Shown here in pieces: positions 11,182 to 21,605 of a stretch of 64,000 nucleotides of DNA. The notes beneath the pieces were generated by a model. That model did no database searches and was not told the origin of the DNA. It was given only the letters and a program-made list of their open reading frames with translations. The translations under genes were made by a program, and so were the position numbers. The DNA is from Zingiber officinale (Eukaryota; Streptophyta; Magnoliopsida; Zingiberales; Zingiberaceae), in the NCBI RefSeq assembly GCF_018446385.1, contig NC_055989.1:133265004-133329003 (forward strand), given 5' to 3'. Numbering within the stretch: the first letter of the stretch is position 1; every line of letters starts with the position of its first letter.

Positions 11182-12867
11182 ATCTTCCCCTTTTTGATGT
11201 TTGACAAAACCATAACCTAACTTAGGTTTTCTAATGTTCTTCCTTGAACATTCTCCCCAAACCTACACTCTCCCCCTTTTTGACACACATCAAAAAGAGT
11301 GAATCAAGGTCAAAAGTTTCTTTCTAATGAAGGTCCCATACCTTTCATTGAAACCCTTAATTTCCCCCTTGATATTAAGGTCAACAATTAACTTAGTGAT
11401 AATCCCATATTACTCAAGTCTTTAGGAGTAAAAACTCCCCCTAAAAGTCAACTCCCCCTTGACTAATAGGTAAAACTCCCCCTAAAGGTCAACTCCCCCT
11501 TGACTAATAGGTAAAACTCCCCCTAAAGGTCAACTCCCCCTTGACCATTGCACCAACAATGTCTTGGAGAGTTTCAAGCCTTTAGAAATCCAAAACACCA
11601 ACTCCCGGCTGAAATTTCAGACACAACAATCGAAAATCAGCAAGTTGGCACGCGCTGATCGGTCACCTGACCGATCAGACCTTCCCTAGATCGGTCCAGT
11701 GACCGATCCAGAGTGCCCTGGACCGATCAGAATCCCCTCTGATCGGTCCCCAACTCTGATATCAGAAGTTTCTGATTTTTCTACTTCCGAAATTCAGAAA
11801 CCTCTCAAAAATCACATAAAATTTCAAAAATTGTAAAATTTTGAGGATACATTCCTCATAACATATATTATCACGGAAAAATAATTTTCGATGAAAATAA
11901 CTTCCATTTTTAAATCTTGATACAAAGTTTGAAAAGTTTTGAAATAGCTCAAAGTTTCAAAAAACTTTGTACCAACTTGCTCAATGATGAATACGATCAC
12001 TAGAAAAGCTTCATCAAGGTTTTTCAAATCAATTTTGAAATGATTTTAAACCATTCAATTTAGGACCACAATCTTAGGGCTAAATGTACATGACTTGTAC
12101 ACAAGCTTTCCCTATGATCCTCAATTTTGAATTAAGCTTATCTAGGTACAAGAACTATGTACCTTGATCCTAACTCATGATCCTAATATCTCACACACAT
12201 CTAAGGTGTATCAAAAACATCCAAGTCAATTTTGATGTGAGATATGGGTTTAGGTCATCTTAGGCTAAGTTCTCATGCATTTTCTAAACAACAATTTGAT
12301 CTCCATATCAAATTGTGTTTTTGTCCTTAAATCAAATTAATTGATTATAAATGCAAAAGATGATGACATGACATATAATGATATCATAAGTAAAAAGATG
12401 TGCCAATGTCATGATGTCATGGCATAAAGTATGAAACTTAAATAGAGCATGACATTTAACTAACCTAAGCATTATCATGACATTTCAAATGATAATAAAT
12501 TAAATATGATGTCATGACATGGCATATGACAAACAATATATGGAAAATAACATGTAAAGGTATAGGAAATACCTAATTCTAGCCTTAGTTGCCATTTTTG
12601 ATAATTTTGATCATTTTGCCATAGGTTCTATATTCCTAAGAGTAATAGACATAAAATCATATACCAAGGATGTTTAGATCACTATGTGCCAATTAAACTG
12701 ACCTAAGAGAACTCCTCAAATGTAGTTGGCACATTCTAATCACCTTAGGAATAATTTTCCATTTCATTTTCAAGGCTTGATTACCCCTTGAAAATTCCTA
12801 AAGTGCCACCTTTTGCCATGATTAGGTTAACTACCTATTCAAGTAAGGTTGGCACACCCTAAACCAT
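11182..12867 (-). repeat. non-coding internal region of element B copy 2
   Basis: Near-identical to 5915-7592, starting with the polypurine tract (11182-11197), with one extra unit of the CTCCCCCTTGACTAATAGG repeat (about 11450-11545) and one fewer GATCGGTC palindrome pair (11655-11750). No pol-like frame. Confidence 0.75.
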
Positions 12868-14343
12868 CTAGCGTGATGGAATCACGCTCCTAGGAACCCA
12901 ATACCTATTTGAGCTCATTGGGTTCACTAAATATTCACTAGGGATGACTTCCCTAGCAACCCTCCTAATGACCCTCTTAGACTTTAAAGCCTTGGCCATT
13001 TGGGACTCATCAAGATCAACTCTAGGGGTGACTCCCCTTGTGACCTTGGTGATGGTCTTCCTAGCCCTAGGTCTTGTTCAATAATCGAATGGAACATTAT
13101 GATAAGTGGGCTTGACCACTTGAGACTTAGGTTTGTGACTCAAGCCTCTCATGTCCTTGGGCTTTTGCTTTTGACCCTTAGACCCTAGAGTTGACTTCTC
13201 TAAATTTTTAAGGGTCTTTTCTAAAGTGTCAAGTCTTGACCTCAAGACTTGATTCTCCTTTTCTAATACCTCAAGTTTTAATTTGTCATTGTTCTTTGAG
13301 GTACTCCTAGGCATATGTCTAGTAGTTTTGGGATTCCTATCTAGGTTTCCCTTAACCTTAGATGAGTTAATCCTAGGGTTGACATTTCTAGAGTTGTCCT
13401 TATTCAAGCTAACATGTTTAGCACCTAAGCACATATATTGATTCCTATAATTAACATGCTTATCATTATTAGCAATTGCAATAAAACTACTAGCATGTGT
13501 CTTATTAGAATTACAATAATGAGCCTTAAAGGTTACCTTAGGGTTTGCCTTAGCTCCCCCTATCGATGTGCTTGGTTTCTTGTCCTTGTGAGGTTGCCTC
13601 CCCCTCGGACATTGGCTCCTATAGTGTCCCTTTCGCTTGCATTGGAAGCACACCACGTGCTCCTTGCCCTTGTGTATCGGGACTCCGGCTTCCTTGACCT
13701 TTGGCGCCGGTGGAGTCTTCCTAATCCTCTTTGGACACTTACTCTTGTAATGCCTAAATTCCCTACACTCAAAGCACATTATATGCAATTTATTTGAACT
13801 TAAATTGCTTGAGTTACCTAGGGTTGAGGGTGGATATGAGCTTTCTCCTTCATCCCTTCCGGAGGTAGAAGCTTATTCTTCTTGCTCCAATCTCGAAGAA
13901 GAACTCTTCTCCTCTTCTTCATTAGATGTTGAGTAGCCCTCAACTTCTAATTCCTTACCTCCATGAAATGAGCTACTTGACTCACTTGACTCCTCTTCAT
14001 GACTTGAATTAGAGCTTCCCTCATGGAACTTGGCCAAGTTGTTCCACAATTCCTTGGCATTGTTGTAACCACCTATCTTACACAAGATATCGTTAGGTAA
14101 TGAGAATTCAAAAATTTTCATTACCTCGTCGTTGATTACGGATTGGTGGATTTGTTCCTTCGTCCACCTCTTCTTCTCAAGAATTTCTCCTTCTTCATCC
14201 CTTGGAGGAACAAAACCTACTTGTACACAATTCCAATTAACTAAGTTAGTCATAAAAAAGTACTTCATTCTTACCTTCCAAAACGCGAAGTCATCGCGAT
14301 CGTAGAAGGGTGGAATCGTGACGTCTTCTCCAAGTCCATCCAT
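12868..14343 (-). pseudogene. gag of element B, internal copy 2 (broken)
   Basis: Same order as copy 1: Gag core (ATG at 14343), shared TAA at 13873-13875, two CCHC knuckles, basic linker, coiled coil. The knuckle-to-coiled-coil part is one open frame (13078-13788), because the copy-1 TAA codon is CAA here. It stops at a copy-2-specific TGA (13078-13080) where copy 1 has GGA. Sequence continuing to 12868 still matches the copy 1 C terminus. Confidence 0.85.
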
Positions 14344-14391
14344 TCTCTAGCTTGTGCTCCCCCGGGTGTTAATGCGTCGAAAAGCAACCTT

Positions 14392-14403
14392 GCTCTGATA
14401 CCA
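14392..14403 (-). promoter_or_regulatory. primer binding site, element B internal copy 2
   Basis: TGGTATCAGAGC on the minus strand next to LTR copy 3, identical to the site at 9117-9128. Confidence 0.9.
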
Positions 14404-14405
14404 CT

Positions 14406-16391
14406 TGTTAGGATCCACGGTCGCGGCTAGAGAGGGAGGGTGTGAATAGCCGACCCCAAATCTTCGTTTCTTTCTACAAGTTGACGTTAGCGCAGCGGAA
14501 AATAAAACAAAGAAACAAAGACAAGAAGATCAAACCTCAACACGCGTCGATGTAATGAGGTTCGGAGATATACTCCTACTCCTCGGCGTGTCCGTAAGGT
14601 GGACGAAGCCTATCAATCCGTCGGTGGATGAGTCCCCAGAGAACCGGCTAATATATATACTCCTTCTGGGTGGAGAAACCTCGCCACAATCTTTCTTGCA
14701 CCAGCAAGAATAGGAGTACAAGAATACACAAGAAGAAGCAACAATATGAATGTAAAAACAAACAATCTTGCCTTCTCGTCGGTTGTTGATGAAGCAGCAA
14801 CTTCACGGGCCAAATACAGCAGCAACTGTTGGAGACCCCAGCCGAGGAAGCTCACGCGAAGCTTCAGCTAAGAAGAGCTCAGCAAAGCTCAAATCGCAGT
14901 AAGGAAGAAGCAGAAACTCAGCAAGAAGAAGAAGAAGAACTAGCAGCTCTGTAGAGGCCCTCCAACTTCTTTTATATCCTGAACCTGCAAAGAAAGAAGA
15001 CACAGAGATCTAGCCGTTGTGTCGCAACGGCTAGGACCTGGACCGATCAGGCACACTCCTGATCGGTCCAGGAGTGTTTTGATCGGTCTTGGGACCGATC
15101 AGGCCTTAGGCTGATCGGTCCCCAGACCGATCAGCCAACTCTCTGTGAGAGTTGGCCTCGTCTCTGATCGGTCTGTGGACCGATCAGGGCTCAGGTGGAT
15201 CAGTCCACAGACCGATCCCCCCTCTTTCTTCTCCGGATCTTCTTCGCTTCTGATCTAGCATACAGTAGCATACTGTTTGGTTACTGATCGGTCCACAGAC
15301 CAATCAGATAACCCAGTGTATCACTGGATCGATCCACTGATCGATCCAGCTCTTGATTTTTGCCCAAACCAAGTCCCACGCCTTCCAAACCAATATCCGG
15401 TCAACCTTGACCTATTGGTATCTCATGCTTAGCATCTGGTCACTCCCTTGACCTGCTAAGACTCCCTACCAAGTGTCTAGTCAATCCCTTTGACCCACTT
15501 AGACTTTTCTCTTCGTGCCAAGTATCCGGTCACTCCCTTGACCTACTTGACCTTCACAACACCAGATGTCCGATCAGCCTTGATCCATCTGGATTTTTCC
15601 TTGCCCGGCTTCACTCACCAGGACTTCCCAACTACCTGGCTTCACTCACCAGGACTTTCCCTTGCCTGGCTTCACTCACCAGGACTTTCACCAACTGTCT
15701 GGCTTCACTCACCAGGACTTTCACTTTCACCTAGCTTCACTCACTAGGGTTTTCACCTGGCTTCACTCTCCAGGATTTCCAATCTGCCTGGCTTCACTCA
15801 CCAGGACTTTCACCTGGCTTCACTCACCATGATTTTCACCTGGCTTCACTCACCAGGATTTTCACCTGGCTTCACTCACCAGGATTTTCCATCTGCCTTC
15901 CTAATCTAGAGAACGAGCTACCGAGCCCTCTCTGACCTAGTCCGAAGAACGAGCTACCGAGCCCTCTCCGTCTTTCACTTCCGGTCCAGAGAACGAGCTA
16001 CCGAGCCCTCTCTGACCTAGTCCGGAGAACGAGCTACCGAGCCCTCTCCGACTTCCACTTGCCAAGTTCCCATACTTGGACTTCTCCGTGCCAAGTCTCC
16101 ATACTTGGACTTTCTCCCGTGCCAAGCTCCCTGCTTGGACTTTTCCGTGCCAAGTCAACTCACCTCGAGTCAACCAGGTCAACCTTGACCAAGGGTTGCA
16201 CCCACAACCTCCCAAGTTTCTGTTCTTGTCAAACATCAAGATACAACTTGAGTCAGGTCAACTCGAGTCAGGTCAACCAGGTCAACCTTGACCTAAGGTT
16301 GCACCAACAATCTCCCATCAAAATACAACTCGAGTCAGGTCAATTCGAGTCGAGTCAACCAGGTCAACCTTGACCTAAAGTTGCACCAACA
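14406..16391 (-). repeat. element B LTR copy 3 (5' LTR in element orientation)
   Basis: 1986 bp, TG...CA ends. TATA box on the minus strand at 14970-14976. Shorter than the other copies mainly because it carries fewer repeat units in the palindrome and end-of-U3 arrays; about 15200-15260 differs from the matching part of copies 1 and 2. Confidence 0.9.
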
Positions 16392-16725
16392 CTTAGGTCC
16401 TAGGGGGTGGTAACCCTAGGTGAAGGAAAATCTTAAGGGGGGGTAACCTTAAGTCCTAGGGGGCGGTAACCCTAGGTGGAGGAAAACCCTAAGGGGCGGC
16501 AACCTTAGGTCCTAGGGGGCGGTAACCCTAAGTGGAGGAAAACCCTAAGGGGCGGCAACCTTAGGTCCTAGAGGGCGGTAACCCTAGGTGGAGGAAAACC
16601 CTAAGGGGCGGTAACCTTAGGTCCTAGGGGGTGGTAACCCTAGGTGGAGAAAAACCCTAGGGGGCGGTAACCCTAGGTCCTAGGGGGCGGTAACCCTAGG
16701 TCTTAGGGGGTGGTAACCCTAGACG
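16392..16725 (+). repeat. GGTAACCCTAGG tandem repeat in element A LTR
   Basis: Alternating units around GGGGCGGTAACCCTAGGT and GGAGGAAAACCCTAAGG, with a compound period of roughly 60 bp and at least five units, degrading to shorter GGTAACCCTAGG repeats. Element B inserted in this array; the part left of B (3780-3812) shows the same units. Confidence 0.85.
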
Positions 16726-17004
16726 AAAAGTCCAGTCGGTCTAGAGGACCGCACTGACATCAGGTAAATCTCCTGAGTGGAGTAGGTGAGGACGCGTTCC
16801 CCGTAGAAGGAACAGTAGGCATCGGGTCGACCTAGGGTTTCCGGTCGAAAATCCGAAGTCAGACCTGGACAGTCCAATGACTGTCAAACTTCATGTTTAT
16901 AATATTATATGTGCTAACTTTTGTTTTGCAGGATATGTTTGTGTTTTGGGTCTAACATGTCTTGCAGGTACGAAAGAACAAAGTTAAGGCTCGGATAAAT
17001 AGTG

Positions 17005-17255
17005 TCCGAGGCGCCTCCATGGAGCTTGGAGGCGCCTCGGGTGCAAGGCTGAAGCTGGCTGTGAAGTGGAGCTGGAGGCGCCTTCATAGGGATTGAAGGC
17101 GCCTTGGACCATTGATTGAAGGCGCCTTGGAGCTTTGATGAAGGCGCATTCAGGTTAGGATAAGCAGCAGTCAGCGGAGGTTATCGCAGCGCAGGAACAG
17201 GGATAAGTTTTGGGGTTTAAGGCCCCTGACTGGCACTGGAGGCGCCTTCAACGTC
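17005..17255 (+). repeat. GGCGCC palindrome cluster upstream of the element A TATA-like site
   Basis: About seven copies of (G/A)AGGCGCCT(T/C)-like palindromes occur in about 250 bp, ending just before the TATA-like CCAATAAAAGG at 17255. Spacing is irregular. Confidence 0.8.
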
Positions 17256-18451
17256 CAATAAAAGGACATCTCGACCAGCAGTTCAGAACATTCGATTCCA
17301 AGCAATCCTTCTGATACAAGCTGCCTACGAGACGATCCCGAAGTGCTGCGACTTGACACCGACAACCCGGAGCTCTGAATCTACTATTTCTCTTGTTGTT
17401 GGTAAATTTACTAGCTTTTATTGTAATTAGTTTATAACACATTTCCGAAATATAGTTGTTGCCCACGGAAAGCGATCAAGGATCGCGGGTCTTCGAGTAG
17501 GAGTCGATCTAGGCTCCGAACGAAGTAAATTCTCCTGTGTCTCTGTGTTTGTTTCTTTATTCCGCTGCGTGTTTTAACTCCGATAATTTTACGAATCGAA
17601 CGAAATAGCCGTGAGCGCTATTCACCCCCCTAGTGCTTCTCGATCCAACAGTTTCTTTTTATACTAACTATATAAAAGAACAATACCTCTGTTATTATGG
17701 AAGTGTGTACTCTTAATCATGATATAATAATAAGCACATATACTTAATATTTATTTTTTTAATTTATCAAAGGGTGTGATTTAGCTCGTTAAATCAATAG
17801 GCCTGATAAGTTGGGAAATGATATTATTTGGTGTGTTGTTGAATATAGAATGAAACTGTACCCTAGTAATTTAGGTTGATGATGCCCCCTTGAGGAGCTC
17901 ATAAGGATTGTCATGCAAACCCTGCAGGTGGACTTAGTCCGACATGACAATGAAGATGAGTGGTACTACTCTTGGAGCTAGATATTAATTAAGTGAGTTG
18001 TCAGTAACTCATTTAATTAGTGGACATTCTATCTCTTAAACACAGGGAGACTAACACACTCATGATAAGAAGGAGCCCATATAGTAATATGAGATTGGTG
18101 CGGTAGTTCAATAATAACTCTTTAGTGGTATGAGTTATTATTGATGAACTCGAGTTGGGTGTTCAGGGGGAACTTGGGAAGCTCATGTTCATCGGGAGAC
18201 CAAAACCAATTCCTCCTCTCGGTCCCTGTCGTAGCCTCTTATTTATAAAGTCTTATATCCACCCAAACCCAACTTCTTACCCACCTTAAGGTGGTCGGCC
18301 AAGCCTAGCTTGGAGCCCAAGCTAGGGCCGGCCAAACCAAGGCTAGATGGGTTCAAGTGGTGGTCGACCCTAGCTTGGAGTCCAAGTAGGGTGGCCGGCC
18401 ACATTAGATTAAAAGGAGCTTTAAATTTTAAATCTTTCCTTGGAAGCCATA

Positions 18452-18960
18452 GTTTTAAAAGAGTTTTAAAAATTATAAATCCGTTCTTTTATAGCTTTCT
18501 ACAAAAGATTAAGAAAAAGACTTGATATCTTTCCTTATTTGTAGTTAAAAGGAATATTTTAATTTTTGATAAAACTTTTCTTTTTGTAACCATCCCCATG
18601 GTTGTAAAAGAGAGTTTTAAAAATCTTTCCTTTTATAGCTTTCTACAAAGGATTAAGAGAAAGGTTTGATATCTTTCCTTATTTGTAGTTAAAAGGAATA
18701 TTTTAATTTTTGATAAAACTTTCCTTTTTGTAACCATCCTCATAGTTTTAAAAGAGAGTTTTAAAAATTATAAATCTTTCCTTTTATAGTTTTTTTACAA
18801 AAGATTAAAAGAAAGATTTGATATCTTTCTTTATTTGTAGTTGAAAAGGAATATTTTAATTTTGGAAAAAACTTTCCTTGTAACCATCCACATGTTTTAA
18901 AAGAGAAATTTTAATTTGTAAAAATTTCTTTTTATAACCAACCATGAAGGGAATTTTTAA
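18452..18960 (+). repeat. ~145-150-bp tandem repeat inside the family C LTR
   Basis: Units beginning GTTTTAAAAGAGAGTTTTAAA start near 18452, 18601, 18745 and 18894 (the last truncated). They contain CTTTCCTTATTTGTAG and TTTGTAACCATCC blocks. The equivalent region of the copy at 48725 has about one unit, while the copy at 60319-62969 has several (61490-61860), so unit number varies among copies. Confidence 0.75.
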
Positions 18961-19161
18961 AAGAGAAATTTTTATTTTAAAAATTTCTGGAAATAAATTA
19001 GGAAGTTTTAATTTTGTGTTTAAAACTTTCCTTGTCTGAGGATTTGAGGTGGCCGGCCATTAATAGAATAAAAGAAATTTTTTTATTAAATTTTCTTTTC
19101 ATTGGCAAGGAAATTAAGGAAGTTTTAAGTAAAACTTTCCTTATTTGTCAAGACCAAGGAA

Positions 19162-19168
19162 TATAAAG
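19162..19168 (+). promoter_or_regulatory. TATA box of family C LTR
   Basis: TATAAAG within CCAAGGAATATAAAGAG. The same context occurs at 50231-50237 (plus), 54326-54332 (minus) and 61210-61216 (minus) in the other copies. Confidence 0.6.
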
Positions 19169-20082
19169 AGATGGTAGAGGTGTCTCACCTTACAACACAT
19201 CTATTATTCCTCTCCTCTCTTCCTTGGTGGTGGTCGGCCCTCATCCTTCCTCTCTTCCTCTTCTCTTCTTCTTTGATGGCCGGCGGCATCTAGTCTTGGA
19301 GAGATTTTGGTGGCCAGATTTTGCTTGGAGAAGAAGTAGAGAAAGGAGGCTTTGTTTCTTAGCATCCCTTGGAGCTTGGTTGTTGGCCAAAGTTCTTCAT
19401 CTCAAGGAAATTGTTGATGGCCGAAACTTGCAAAGAGAAGAAGGAGGCTTGGGTGGATTCTCGTCTCGGTAGATCGTCACCCACACGACGTCCAAGATAA
19501 GAAGAGGAATACGATAGAAGATCGTGAGGTCTATAAGCTACAAAAGGTATAACTAGTTATTAGTTTCCGCATCATAACTAGTTTATTCTTTTGTTTAGAT
19601 TTTGAAATACCAAACACAAGAGGCTAGCGATTCTAGGTTTCAGATTTATGATTCGACTTTATGTTTCTTTTGTTTTTCGATCTTATGATTCGATTGTTCT
19701 TAATGGTTAAACCTAGGTTTACTATAAGGAGATTAAATATTGAATTTCGTTGAAAGGCTTTGTCTAGGAAGTGGTGGATGATCTCATACCCAAGAAGACC
19801 TAGTGCCTCGCCATGTTTAACCTGGAAGTCGATCTCTAAAATAAATATTTAATTAAATTTGTAACATAGGTGGATTTGGATTAATAATGTTAAACATCGT
19901 TTGCGATCTAAGTCTAAACCTCTAAGAACAGATAAGTTGAATTTGGAATCAATAATGTTAAGTTCTGTTTGCGATTCCAAATTTAATTTCTAAAGAACAC
20001 AATAGGTTGTTAGGAAAGGTTCAGGACTTTTACAAAATTTTGTACAGGGGAACCGGTACGATTTTCCGATTAGCAACCAACA

Positions 20083-21576
20083 CTCCTCATATCGACGATT
20101 ATCAAATAATCTTTGGAAGTGATTGAAAAAGTCTAAAAACTTGTGTTGATAAGTGGCATACCTCTTCACAATACTCTTCATGCTCTCACTTCTTTGGGTT
20201 GTAGTCATATCCACACAAACATTTGTTGTCCATATACTAAAGCCCATTTTTCCTTTATGCGAAACAAATATCTCAACCAATCATTGTCTTCAAGTGCATA
20301 CTTGGTCAACATCATTTTTTAAGCTGAAATAAAATCTTCCTCTTCATCAAAATCATATATACACGAGGAAAAATATTTAGTAAAATCTTTAAAATCATAA
20401 AAAACTCCACTCAAATGTATTGCGGCATTTTGATAAATGTGTCAAATGCACAAATGAATATGTGTTTCAGGCTATTTAGAAGCTAAAGCCTTTGCCATTA
20501 CTGCATCTTGATCTGTAAGAATAGTTGTTGGTTTTTCTCACATATAGCTTTGGTAAATATATCAAACAACCACTCAAACGTCAAAGAGGTTTCATCATAT
20601 AATAAAACTGCACCAAAAATTATGGATTGCTTATGATGATTAACACCTACAATACCTTTATTGTTCTTCCTGTAGGTTGTGTCAAAGCAAACAGCATCTC
20701 TAAAATTGCCATAATCAACTCTCATCTTAGCATCACACAAAAAAATATTAGTTATCAAATCATCTTCATCAACTTGAATAGCATAAAAAATTAGGATCAT
20801 TAAACTGCATTTTCTATAAACATTCCAATAAATCTTCTGTATCACCAACTCTCATATATCTTGTTCTTTTGGATTGCAAGTAGTTTTTGTAATATTCAGG
20901 AATAAAACCTAAATTCTCCCTCCCACCTACTTGTCTCACCATAAGATCATGAAATGCTTTTGGGAGGATTCCCACATCGCTTGTCATCTCAATCTGTATC
21001 GTCGCAGAAGAAGATATATCCCTATAACATCTGTAGAAGTGAGTTTTGTTTGGATTTGAAAGATAATGGTTATGCTCTTTAACAAATTGCTCCATACTAA
21101 AGTTGTCATTTTTTCGATAACTAACCTTCATTTTAGCCTCACAACCAAATCTTATGTTAGGACAACTTGATTCCACATAAACATCTTGTTTGTCCTTTAC
21201 CCTTTTACCTTGCGCACTATAATAAAAAATCCTGTCAACTAATTTACCTAATTTATTATTGTGGATCTTACTCCTTATGCCAAATCCAACTTGTAGCATA
21301 TTTCAAATAAAATTCATAGGCATCCTCTTTTGCCTTAAATTCCATACCCATTTTTGGCATCAATTCTTATGTGATAAATGGGTCAGAACTCATCAATAAT
21401 ATGGTAGAGTCCACACCCTCATCAATAACATCAAACTCATCTGGGTCAGAACTCATCAATAATATGGTAGAGTCCACACCCTCATCAATAATATCAAACT
21501 CATCTGTTCTACAGTCTTCGTTTGCATCAAAATTCAACCTACGACAACTCATAGATTCAACCAATGACAACTCCAT
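20083..21576 (-). pseudogene. FAR1/FHY3-related (FRS-like) gene remnant
   Basis: Minus-strand frames line up with FAR1-related proteins, which are transcription factors derived from Mutator-like transposases. The N terminus begins at ATG 21576. The FAR1 zinc-binding region spans about 21330-21030 (KVSYRKNDNF, KEHNHYLSNP). The MULE-like core follows (20760-20500: FYAIQVDEDD, CFDTTYRKN, GVNHHKQSIIFGA, FEWLFD), then TTQRSESM and HKFLDFFNHFQRL at 20220-20100. The frame is broken by an in-frame TAA after the N terminus (about 21365), a frameshift near 21295, stop plus frameshift near 20815 and further stops between 20500 and 20290. The family C LTR cuts it after RRYEE. The C-terminal SWIM-type zinc finger is absent. 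A pyrimidine-rich AG acceptor about 20 nt upstream of the ATG suggests a 5' UTR intron. Confidence 0.85.
21380..21505 (-). repeat. in-frame 63-bp tandem duplication at the FAR1-like N terminus
   Basis: Two adjacent 63-bp units (21380-21442 and 21443-21505) differ by one base and encode DEFD(V/I)IDEGVDSTILLMSSDP twice. The length keeps the frame. Confidence 0.9.
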
Positions 21577-21605
21577 GATAATTACCTTGATCCTGAAAAA
21601 AACAA

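Larger units (their letters stand above)
3813..16391 (-). mobile_element. element B: tandem LTR-internal-LTR-internal-LTR Copia-type element, gag-only
   Basis: The whole 12.6-kb block starts TGTTAGG and ends CCAACA, and is flanked by a perfect 5-bp duplication CTTAG (3808-3812 and 16392-16396). Inside are three LTRs (3813-5914, 9131-11181, 14406-16391) and two internal regions (5915-9130, 11182-14405). Each internal region has a primer binding site and a polypurine tract in the minus orientation. Only gag is present; no protease, integrase or reverse transcriptase frames are visible. A single TSD around three LTRs indicates one insertion followed by unequal recombination between LTRs, not two insertions. 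Confidence 0.9.
3655..17650 (+). mobile_element. 3' LTR of element A, split by element B
   Basis: Starts TGTTGG at 3655 and ends CCAACA at 17650. The LTR pieces are 3655-3812 and 16392-17650; removing element B and one TSD copy leaves about 1.41 kb. The right piece holds a tandem array of a GGGGCGGTAACCCTAGG-like unit (about 16392-16720), a GGCGCC palindrome cluster (17005-17255), a TATA-like CCAATAAAAGG at 17255-17265 and a U5 end reading GCTATTCACCCCCC, typical of SIRE/Maximus-like LTRs. The next bases (GTTTC, 17651-17655) should be the right TSD copy; the left copy is outside the window. Confidence 0.85.
17651..20082 (+). mobile_element. family C LTR, 5' part missing because element A inserted in it
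   Basis: It matches the complete family C LTR at 48725-51138, starting at that copy's position about 49034, and ends in the same CCAACA terminus at 20082. So about 310 bp of its 5' part must lie left of element A, outside the window. It contains a TATA box at 19162-19168, GGCCGGCC motifs and a tandem repeat. Its right flank is FAR1-like coding sequence; the right TSD should be CTCCT (20083-20087). Confidence 0.85.
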
